Origin: Acanthaster planci
Lineage: Eukaryota > Echinodermata > Asteroidea > Valvatida > Acanthasteridae
Direction of reading: 5' to 3'
Length of the DNA: 64,000 nt
NCBI RefSeq assembly: GCF_001949145.1
Contig: NW_019091355.1
Location: 2,632,209-2,696,208, forward strand
The translations under genes and the position numbers were made by a program. Below are positions 28,301-40,300 of this stretch, one piece after another. Each line of letters begins with the position of its first letter. Position 1 is the stretch's first letter. The notes under the pieces were generated by a model. It was not told where the DNA came from and ran no database searches. It was given only the letters and a program-made list of their open reading frames with translations.

Positions 28301-31300
28301 TCATTGTCATTGTTTCTTCCTTTGACAGATGCAAATGTTCCTGTGATGATAACTATGTTGGAGAAACCTGTGGTATCATGTGTGACAAGACATGTGGAGA
28401 CCACGGCACACTGGACCATGACACGTGTTCCTGTCGATGCGACGACGGTTACTATGGCGATGCATGCCTCAGTGAGTTTGACCTTTCATCCGGTGACGGC
28501 GGCGGTATCACGGCAGGTGCACACATCAACCAATCAAATCTCTCCGTTCTTTTTGTCCTCTCAACTGTCTCGGGTGAATCATCTGTCCCCCTCTGCTGTT
28601 CGTGTCTCAGATAGTTAATTTTGCAACTACGAAATATGCAAATGAGCTATTTCTGCTGTCTACTATAGACCCCTTGCAGTTGGTACTCGGTAATAGTTAC
28701 ATTAACATTGCAAGGAACCGTTGAAAAAACGTGAAGTGCAGTCCCCCTTTTACATGTTGTAGACTAATACCTGTGTAAAAGTCAACGTTATGTAGATGAT
28801 ATAAAAAAATCTGCAGAAATATCAAACAAGCATGAAAACAAATATGTAACAGTTTGCTCCAGAAGTCCTTAGGAAAGTTCTAGAATGACAAAATATGCAT
28901 GCCTGCTAACGTTTCTGCCCCCAAAAAGGTCTCACCATTCAGGCACGTGATTTGATAATAAAATCAATTTTATCTTTCAACTTAAAAGTGCACCAGATTA
29001 CCACCATATTTATCTGGCGATGAACTGTTACACAGTAAAGTCCATTTCAGTTCCATCTCATTGTTCCACTGACAAGCCATCATATATAGTGTTCAAGCAA
29101 AAAAAGAACAATTTTGCAATGTTTGTGACAAAGATTTTCCTTCCGAGCAGTTCTTGAAATGAAAGAATCAAACTTGAAGAAGTTGGGTCCAGTGACACAC
29201 AATACTGGTTTCACCTGAATCCAGAAAAGTATGCCCCTGCTAGCACTCCCAAAAGTTAGATTGTTCAAATGTGCACCTGCTTCAAACTGCTGTAGTTTAA
29301 TATTAATTCAGCATTTATTTGCATAAATTAACAAAGAGGAGAAAATATCCCAGAGGTTTTCACCATTCACGGTGAACATCGGTTGGCGTATGGATTGGAA
29401 AAAAAATTCTCTGATTGAGTGGAATGTGCCGTGCCAATCTGTGCAATTTTAGGAAAATCTCATATGGGATATTTTCTTCCAAGAAGATTGCAAGTGGTCG
29501 TGGGCTAAAGCAGAAATGCAGCAAAGTCCAAATGACCGCCAATGCCATTTGCAACCAAAGAGTATATTTCACCGAGCTATGGTTGTTGTCCTTGTTGTTT
29601 TTCAGGCTGAAGCAGGTATGTATGAGAGTGAATATTTTTTTCGAAATGGCCTCTTGGCATGTTCCTGCAAGCGGAAAAAAAGGGAAAGGGTCTCACTTTC
29701 CTGTTACAGTCACAGATTTAACCCAGGCATATTTGCTTTTTTCCGCCACCCTAAATACTGAGTCATTTGGAACGTTATCTCCCCTATCAACAGCCTCATT
29801 TGACTCGTCCGCTGTTTGTCTGTTGATGTTCGTTTGGATTTCCTTTTCCCTTGTCTCTCACCTTATCTTTCGACCCTCTTTCCTTTCCGTTAATGGTCTG
29901 CTTCCCATCATCCTCGCCTCTTTTTTGAATCAGTCAGGCTTTTTGGACTAACGTCCTCACACTTGCTAATCTGTCTTCTGTTTTTTTTTATAGAGAAGCA
30001 GTATTTTGTTTTCAGAAATAAACAGAAGTACAAGGGGTTTCACAATTGAACACGGAGATGAAACGCAGCCAGAATTTATCTCTTTTCTGAAGTGAAATAC
30101 GTTTTTTTTCGGTGCAGAGGTGTGACTTTATAGTGTAGGTAATAAAACGTTAGGTTCAGCTCAGGAAATTGGCCGAGAATGGGCCAGGCAGTCAAACATA
30201 TATCACCTCTTTGTTTTCGTCTCAGTCCTGGGAAGACAGGAAATGGTTGCCATCATTGCTTCACGGCTCGGCTCAGAGCCGGCACAGAAAGCAATCAAAA
30301 GAACCATGGTCGTCAGTTATTGTTTGCCTGCTAACAAGAGAGGACTGGAGCAGCTTAATGCTTGGCAAAGTGATCGTGTGGGATTTTGGCCTGATTGTTG
30401 GCACAGTGTTTCAAAAAACAAACTCTAATGCTGGGCACTTCTCTCCTTAACATTTTCCTCGTGTCTAGTAACTGATGTCAGTCTTGACTTTTAAGTTAGT
30501 GGTTGTCCAACATGGCTGGACGGTTACACTTGTAGTCCAGTCTACACTTTTGAAGCTGGCACCATGGTGGCGCCAACCAGTTGAAGACTTCAATATTTTT
30601 CGCATTCTTTTCCCTTTCTGTGTCTATTCATGCTTCCATACCGTCTCCCTTTTTGTCCGAGTTTGTGTCGGTGAGGTTTGTTCACATAATGTAGAGGCTG
30701 GAGCTAGCCCCCCATTTCCTGAGGATTGGCATACATTTCTTAATTGGCTTTTACAGGAATCACTAATAGCCAAATGGCAAAAAAGCTAGGTGCTGCTAGA
30801 TCTAAATTTCATCCCCTGCTGGGGGGGTCATATAGGTTGCTGCATTAGTCTTTCCAGGCAGGGTTCTTGAGAATGGTTGGGAAAAGAAGTCATGGGAAAA
30901 AATCATGCCAAGCCCCGCAGATATATTTTTCATTTTCAAAAAGTAATGATCTCCTGCAAGATCTGGGGAAAAACTCACGAACTTTTGGAAAGGACTTTTG
31001 AAGTTTCTCCCAATGTTGGGGAAAATAGTGAGACAAAAAACAATCAACTCTTTCTCAAAATGGGGCGCAGACTGTACTGAGTTCTTTTCGTCTTGAAAGA
31101 TCCCCAGAAGACCTCTGGCCCAGCCCAAGAAAACCTTGGGTCAAGGACTGTGCCTAAAGATACCCTTGCATCAGCAGGGACTGCTAACGACTCCAACTTT
31201 TCTGTTTCCCCTCGTTGTGAATTGGCACGTGAAGGTACCGCAGATCAGCTTTGCCACAACAATAGCTACTGCCTGAATGGAGGGACTTGCCATTCCGTGG

Positions 31301-34300
31301 AAGACCCCAAGACCAGAGAGCTGCTGTCCCTTTGCAGGTAAGCAGGAAGGAATCGTTGTTTTGCCTGATACAGTTTGTTTTATGATGTGATCCTCTTTTC
31401 CCTGTAAAAGTTCTGGGAACAGTTTTGGAAATTCAATTTATATATTCAAGTAAAATATGCCAGCAAAGCTCTCAATTTTTATATTTGTATGTTGGAGTTA
31501 CAGTCACTAATGAATGCATGCTGCTTACCACAGTTTTTGCTGTAACCAAGATTGAAACAGGAGCAGTGTTTTAAAAAGAATTCACAACTTACAACTTCCT
31601 CGGTACAAAATCTTAGCATGCCACTGTGTTTAAACAAGACCTTTCTGTACTCATGTGCTTGTGATAAGAAGTGATTCTTTGAAAACTGGCCTGGTAGATG
31701 ACTTGTAGGATCGGGACATCTTTCAGTGCATCTTGAAAGATGGTGGATGATGTCATTGATAGATATGTTGCCAGTACTCCTAGACAAGGGATTTGCTGGA
31801 GGTAGACACGATACCTCTGCTTGCATCCCGCCTCCTGTGACATCTCAAGACATACCTTTAATGAAAGACGCATCGAATTCAATTTGAGATATTCTTGTTA
31901 TTAGTGGAACAGTGATGACTTCAATGCCGTGTCTGGAATTCAAAAATGAATTTTTAGGTTGACAGTTGCATTTTTCTGAATAGTTCAGAAATCCCATGGT
32001 CCCCGAACAGAGGATTCAACCTGCAGTTCCTACATGCATGACTGTGTAACATATCCTCAGAATTCCACTTTAATTTGTAATTCTGTAAGATGATACATAT
32101 AGGTTAATGTTATCTACGTGCTCATGTAGCACTAACTTATATTTTCCTCCGGCCAAAAATGGCCTAAATAACACTGAAGGGTCATTGCTTCGTTCAATCT
32201 CCAGCTGCCCCCGCACCTTTATGGGCGATCGTTGCGAAATCCCCAAATGCAACCTGGACTGTGGTCTGCACGGCTCACTCCATGAGGAAGAATGCAGATG
32301 TGTGTGTGAACCAGACTACAGGGGAACCTACTGTCAAGGTGAGATCTCGTCAGGACACATGCCTAGAAAGGCAGCCGGAAGGACACTCCTGAGATTTTCT
32401 CTTGTAATTTGAAGCAACAGAAGGTGGTTTTTGTAGGATTGTTTCTGGGCCTAGTGAGGAAGGAGAAATATGGTGAAAAGCACATTGGGAGTCCATCAGT
32501 ACTGGAATGTGCTATAGAGTACCGAAGAGTGACGTCACTGTGAACCAGAAAGTACAGTGCAAATGAATGGACTACGCGCGCGTATTGGTTCACGCACTGA
32601 TTCTCGCGCTAATGCCTTTTACACACTAATTGTGTGCGTGTGACGTATTCTCTTGGATACTCTGTATAGATATGTAATATTACTTTCTGTAATCTGAGCA
32701 TTCATATTATTTGATTGCGATATTCTTGGAACTGAGTTTCAGTGTACAATGTTGCAGGTTCTTGTACTGTTCTCTCTCCCACCCCTAGAAAGACTGTTCT
32801 TTGATATTACAATGTTGGAGAATTTCTTTAGTTTGACACAATCGAATTCCCAATAGTTTGGTTTTTAAACAAGCATTTACACCTGGCATTGTTTTTCATT
32901 GCCAATAGTTATCATGGCCTTAGAATTTGTCAGGTTTTGTTGGATGTGAAAATTGTTGAAAAGGGGATTTTCACAGTATTGGTAAAGGAGGATGGAATGT
33001 TTCTTTGGTTTTAGTTTTAATTGTTTTGGGTTTGGGTTTTTTGGTCTGTTCTTTGTTTTCATTCCCAGTGTTGGTCGATGACCACACCGAGCCCTGTGGA
33101 CCAGAGTATGAACATTACTGCATGAACGGCGGCACCTGTATCCACCTGAAGGGAATCATGAGGCCGTCTTGTAGGTAAGATGACGCCGGAGGGAACCACT
33201 CGTCCGACTTTCGACCGTCCTCCTGTTTGCTCTCAGTCTGTCTGTCTTTGATCTAACGCATTGCACGCATTGCTTGATATCTGTGGGACATCCAATGGGC
33301 AGCCATAGCTAAGAATTGGCCAGGTAGTGTCTCGTCCATGAATGTACGAGACAATTCTTGATACTTAAAGTAGGAACTGCACGTGGTGATGTAGTACCCA
33401 AATCGTCAAACAAAGTAACCAAAGAGAAACAGTCAAACCAATTTTTGGTAACGACCGCGAAAAACATAACCCAGCCGGGCTTTGTTCAAGTTTGGTTGTT
33501 TGGGGCTAAAAGTATTGAAAGCCCGCCCGGCTGCAGTTAAAAAAACAGAGGCTACACCACATGGTCCATGGCCTGCCATTGCCTTCGTTCTCTCCTTCTT
33601 TTAACACCACCCTGTCTGCTTTTTCTGCCTGTACCTATGCATTCCTTGTGAATTATTTTCACCGCATTGTCAAGTCCACTGTAAAGCTTTGAGGTCTGCA
33701 GGTCAGTTTGTTTGACCGTGGAGCAGAGCTCTGTGCAGAATCACTGCTGTTTTTGTGGAAGCCTCCGTTAGATGCCTTTCTCGTCTGGCTTCTTTGAAAT
33801 AAATTGGGGCACATTGAGTATCGCAGTATGCATGCATGCCATGAACTTTAAAGTAATGCAGGATATGCCAATGAACAGCAACACGAATTGCTCTGTTGAA
33901 TGTGCCTCGGTCTTAAAACTCATACCATCATAATTTTAACGTGGCTTTTCATGCGGAATACCAATTTTATTCAAGGTGTTGCCCTTAGACCAACGTGTAA
34001 ATGCACACTACATTCTCAGCGTGGTCTGAGAGTTGCGGGAAAAATCTTAAGCTGACTCTGGGTGGTTTTGACACCCGTAACCTCAAGCTTAACCACTCGA
34101 CCACTGAGTTTGCTGTCGTAGTGTAAGGGCAAAACCAAGTCTAACACCAGTGTTGCAGTTGAGACCATCACAAAACCACACACAAGACCAGCCACAAGTA
34201 ACAGGTTGAAAAGTGACAAAGGAGTGCTTTTGTTGCAGTTCATTTGAATAGCTTGTGACTTGAAATCAGACCGGAGGTCTTGTGTTGGTCTTATGCTGGT

Positions 34301-37300
34301 CTTGTGAAGGTCTGACGTGGTCTCAGCTACAACACTGTCTAACACAGAGCTGCATGCTTGAGTGGAGTGCGCTTTCTTTGGCCAAACTGCATGGTGCCAT
34401 CAATTCAATGTAAAAGCTGATTGATGTGCTGTTTTGGTTTTTTTTTGCATTTTAAAACAAACAATTTTAGCATCTCAGCAGTCAAGTTCATGTAACATAA
34501 AACACTTCTAACACTTTTGTCTGCAGTTTTACGCTTACAACATGATTAATCTAACATTCAACATTTTTCACTGAATACAATGTAAGCAAAATAATTAGCC
34601 CGATTTTAATGAAAAAAAGTGTTGCTTCAACGAAAAATAGGCATTAAAGATGTGCAGATCATGAATCTAAATTAACACTGTAGCAAATAGTGACATTCGT
34701 CGTAACAACCAGAGACTATTAGTACTTTTGTTTTTTGTTCATAATTGTTGAAGTTTTTGGAAATGTGGAATGAAGATATTTTAATCTGTATATCTGCATC
34801 ACATGTTTGTCAGAAATATGTTTCAAAAGAAGTTAAGTTAATGAGCACATAGTTGCCACCCTTCCCCACCCAAACAAAAAAAATGAGTAAAAGGAACCAA
34901 TTTAAGCACTTCCGCATTAAGACGTGGGCTCGTCTTTTGGTCCATGTGCTGATCATTGCTGTGACAAGCATTTTTCCGATCAGTTGGATAAATCACATTC
35001 TAGAGTCTTTTCAACATATTTATCAAAATCTTATCACTTGATTGTCATCCTTTCACACATCAGGTGTCACAGAGCAGATACCCCAGTACATGTAGGACGT
35101 ATGTCCCATTTCTATACATTCTTCAACGATTCCAGTCATACATTACTGACGACGCAGTGAAATCTTCTTCCTTGTGCATATCACTTCTTTTGATCTATAA
35201 ACATTTCTACACATCTGATTTTAAGGAAATTTGATCTTATGTATTTTTCACACTTGTGTATCACGTTTTCAATCTCGTGCCGCGTTCCCTGTTTTGGACG
35301 TCAGTTTTTTTTGGTTGTGATTGTGTAACCATTGTGAAAGCTGCATCGGCTTGTGTTCCAGGGCATTGTCTGCTCTCTTGCAACATTTGTTCGTGTTTTA
35401 GTTTTGTGAATCAGTGTTAGAGATGAGAAGACATGAAACAACAGTTGCAAGGCAGAGAATTAGATTTTTGGTCAAACTTCAAAAGTGGAGGAAATGAAAG
35501 CATTGTGATGAATTGTATTCGGACATGATTTTGTGTTGTTAAAATTTGCAAGAAAGTAAATGTCTCTTTAGGCCCCCCTCCCCGACCTAGATTGCTTGCT
35601 TTGTCAGATTGAAAAGTCAAAGTAAGAATCTGACTCTCAAAATTTGGATTTAGTTTCAATCATTATGTGTGCATTGCTGTAGCCGCTTTTACTGTGGAAA
35701 TTGTTGTTATTGTCCTTGGCTGTTTGGTTCCGTATTGTGACGCTTTCATTGCATAAAAATAGGCTGGTTCCCATCGGTCAGATTCCCTCATTGGTTGCCA
35801 TGGGCACTGACAAAGTGGTTGCTTTGGTAACAGACTTTGGCTGTTGAGTAACTGTGATCTGATTGGCAGGTGTCCCATACTCTATTATGGGGATCGTTGT
35901 GATCTACTGGAGCCCGAACTCGACTGCGGTTGCATGAATGGCGGAAGGTGCCAATATAACCCAAGATTAGAGGCATATATGTGCATGTGAGTAAACTTCA
36001 AGAGGAAGAGACTAAAATCGTCCAAAAAATTTGATGAATGGTCAATTGTACCATTTTCATGGTAAACCCAAGTTCTTCAGGGAATTCTCGTCAGGAGGCT
36101 TCATAAATCCAACAAAACTTAAGCACTGCCCTACTTCAAATTTGAATATCAAGCCCCGTGTTAAGTAAAAGTGGCATATCTTGACCCCAATCTTTTGAAA
36201 GATTATACGAAAATGTGGCTTCACAAGTTGATTGATCAGAGAAACTTCATTTACGGTTAATTTGAAATTCACCTGAACCGTAGAGTAGTTGATGTGTATG
36301 TAGCACTGTGCAGTCAAGTGCAGCCTAATCATGATTATGATTTAGTAATCATTAAATTTCATAAAAGGGTTTACGTAATGATGATTACACCAACTTTTAC
36401 ATTTTTCTTTGCTACTTAAAACCCATGTAGGATAAATTACGGTGATTTGTCACAAACACACATGTACATGTATCCAGTCATGGAAGATAGATCTACAGAT
36501 GGTATGAAATGAAAATTGGCCCTGTTTTGTTGATCTAACCTTGAAAATAACTGCTAATTCTGCACTTGTGTTAACAAACTCTCAAAAACTTAGACTTGAC
36601 CTGAATATTTAACAGCATGTCATTTTGCACCAAATCTTTAACCCCAAAATGTAACGAGATATGTTTTTGATCTTACTGATGCTCTAATAGCATGAATGCT
36701 TTGTCTCACCCTCCAAGGAGACTGTTTACTTGTGTTTGACAACATGAAATTGAAGTAATTGAATTGAAGTTATTTTATTCTTTGTTCTGATATTAAAAAC
36801 ATACACAGATGCTGTGTGACATATTTATGGTAAAATCTCTTGCCAGCCTCACAGAAAGCCTTGTTTTTGCAGGTTCAGAAAATGAAAGAAAGGGACACAG
36901 CATTTTTATTATCAACAGAGGGCTACTGACCTAGTTTTTAACTCACAAATGAAGCAATGGCTCAAGAATTGTTTGACATGTCAAAATCAGAGCTTCTCAT
37001 TGAAGCTACGCTGTCTCTTCACTGAATCCTTTGCCGCAACAGGGAGACACAACCACCGGAAGGTTGTATTCTCAAAAACTCAAGGACTGATGTTGAAAAC
37101 AGGAATGGATAGCACACATATCAATCCTTTCCCCGTTTTTCTTTGTCCAACCTTCAAGGACACTCAGGCAAAAAAAACTGTGTCTGCCCTCACGAAATGC
37201 CTTAAGATATTTCACTGCAAGACTGGTATTTCTTTGAGACTGGCGTGTTATTCCATGAATCACTTGTCAGTAATGCTCCAAAAATTTGTCCCTTCATTCA

Positions 37301-40300
37301 CTGATTGTGTCAACTTTCAAAAACAGTTGCCTCAAAAAATTTACCGGTGAGAGATGCCAGTTCAAGTCACTTCCACCATCTCGTCCCAATGCAAGTAAGT
37401 ACATGTAGAGGGCGCTGTAACAAGCGTCCAATGCTGCCCATTCTTTATGCAAATTAACCTCTTGTGTTTTCTGCTCTCGTTCCTCCTCTTTTTTTTTTTT
37501 TTGGTACGTTGCCATGGTTGCAGCTGTCCCCCTCACTATGGAGGAACGAGATGTGAGTTTGTCAAACCTGGTTACTCTAAGAGTAAGTAATCCTGCAATG
37601 ACGTGCCCAGTATCAAAATCACGTACTTTGTCGCATCTTGTCACCTGGCTGCCAATACCGGGAGCTGTTCATCATCGCTTCGACTCTTTAATCTGTCTCC
37701 GTTCTACTTGCTTTTCCTGTTTTTTTCCCCTTTGTTTTGTCCAGGGATGTCCCAAAAGGTTTCATTCACGGATCCTGGCCAACCTGAATCAGTTTGGCGA
37801 AAATGTTGTCAGCCCGAAAACGCTGTCAACACAGCAGAGCGTTTATATTCTTGGACACTTTTATACACTGCCCGTGGACAGAAATGACCACAGGAACAAG
37901 GTCACCAAGAAACTAACAACGTTGAAGGCAATAGCTGAAGTAACATCCGCGTTGTGTGGCGGTAGCAGCTTCTCATAGATTTGTGTGTTATCCACAGCCG
38001 CAAGCAAGATAATTCTGATGTGGCTTCATCAGCAGTGTTAGAAAACAGGAGAGCAATAGTGGCTGAAACATCTGCCAAGGATAGAGTTCGCGTGAAATAC
38101 AGAGAAACGATCAGCATATTGAATCAAATCTCCAAACAACAGGAGTCTGTTTTGAAGCTCCCCCCCCTTGCAAATTGTGAAACTTTCGTTGGGACATGCC
38201 CTTCATATATCTTCCCTCCCACTATAATCTTCTTGCTCATCTCCCGTGACTTTCCCACCACGAGGGCGCTCTCTCTCATTCTTGTCCAGGTTTCCATGTC
38301 GCTATTTATAGACTCCCTGCTGTGATGCCATTATAGTTTGCTGTTTCTGTTCTGTTGAATGACCGTGTCTCGTGTTCTCTAGAGATTTTTTTTTTCCTTT
38401 TGCACCATGGTAGAGAATAATTCCTTGAGAGTAATGTCCTCCAAAACCATGTCATTTACTGAATAATACCCTCGTTAAATCAGTCATTTTCTAAACTTTA
38501 TGGTTGCAGTGACTTTTTCTAAATTTCTGAAAGTCTTGCGTCTTTTTACTCTTACCACCTTGTTCGAATTTAATGAGTAGGATTTCTCTACTTCTAACAT
38601 CTCAGACCGTTAATAGATGGTGGTTGATCGGCTGTAGACATTGAACCATTATCTCCAGATCTCTCTTTTTTTTTTCTTTTTTTTTTTTTCTTGCAGTTTT
38701 TGTAGAATCTGGCTTGGGCTCGTATAACTTCCTAAGTTCCTCATCTAACCGAAGGCTCTGTAACATATGATATGGGCACGTGTTGCATGAACGTACTGCA
38801 TTAGGGGAAATGACAGGATAAGTCTCTTCCAGGGTTTTCCATGTGATGCAAGATCTGTGGAAAAGTGAAAATCCAATTCTTTGTAGTGGAAAAGAAAACA
38901 GTCAGTGAATTCTTCACATCAAGTAGATGAATGATGATATTTAAGTAAAAATTCCAAGATTTTTTTAATAGTAATTAACAGTGTCAAGTCAGACAGACTT
39001 CTTGTAGTGAGTGAAATGATACTTTTCAAAATTTTTTACAGAAAGGTTTCAAGCATCAGTAGGCATGTACATGTATGGGATTTACCAGAATGTACATATT
39101 GCACGTTTGGAAACTGTAGTTGTTTGCATTATATGTCAGTAACCTGCCACCTTCCTTACCATGACCTTGTCTGTTCCTTGCTTTGTTAACTTTGTTACAT
39201 CTCCCCCGTAGAGTAATGGAATGCACCATGCTTGAGTTTAATCTAGTTTTGTTAGTCAGGACGCATGATAAGTGAAAGAAAAGGACTTTTTCTTCAAAAA
39301 AGTAGCAATGGTGTGAGAACTCAGTGCATACTATTCCCACAGAAGTTATGATGCAGAACAGCACCATTAATGCTATGTGCAACTGTATTCCTCTCTTGCT
39401 AAGGTGCTGTATTTTTGTGCACATTCAATTAAAAGTCAGTCGTGTAGTCATGCCATTCACATGCCATTTGTATGCACAGCTTGTGATTTGCTCATGATTG
39501 AGCCAGGTGACACCATCTACACTTTCCTGCACAGAATCCGTACTCATCAGACTGCATGTAGTTAATGTTACTCAGTGCTCAAGCCTTCTAAATGTGGTTT
39601 TGTGACCAGATCTCGTAAAATGAGTCTTAAGGCCATTTTTTAAAGTAACTGTGTTTTAGTCGGCATTTGGAAAGAGCAAACTGAGCTCTTTGTTTTGATG
39701 TCTGAGTCAGTTTGGAATCCTGTTTAAAATTGACGTCATATGAGTGAAAAATGTCAGGGATCCTATTGATTTGATATCATGAAAGATCCCTTTTAAAGGG
39801 CCTTAATCTCAAAATTGATCTGGTGACTTGGGACACATTTTGTTAGGTTGGGCCACATTTGTCAAGTTTGTCCGAGAATCAGTTCTGTGACGACACACCG
39901 TTGTTCTTTTTTGCTGTTGCAATTGTTGTCTTGTCTTGATCATGTGACACTCCTTATTATTGCTAGGTCCACCCCACCATCACCGTGCACACCGAGTCAA
40001 ACGCTATATGTTATCTGGTATGTTGCTATGCAACCATCCTATGCATTATGAATATGCATGAAGCAGGAATGACTGAATCGCACAAGTCATCGCATGATGT
40101 GCCTTGCATAGTATGCATACAATAAATCAAAGCAACCTAGTCATCAGTAAATTTGCTCAGCTCTCCCAAAGAGATGTCAAACCAACTTTCAGCTTAACTT
40201 ACAAATATTAAGAAATCATTCTAATTTCTTATTAAAAAATGCATGGAATTAATAACCTCCTTATGTTATGGTTACACAGTGTATCATTCATTTTGAAGAG

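Noticed and set aside
28472-28614. Read-through of exon D giving a tail with a hydrophobic stretch, a possible short secreted or anchored isoform
   Set aside because: The donor CTCA|GTGAGT is strong and joins exon E in frame; the extension lacks a convincing anchor signal or a nearby polyadenylation signal.
29415-29951. 178-codon frame within an EGF intron
   Set aside because: No domain, hydrophobic T-rich composition, lies wholly between well-supported splice sites.
31107-31337. Exon E starting at the CCCCAG acceptor (31107)
   Set aside because: It would need phase 0 from the previous exon; joined to exon D it runs into a stop.
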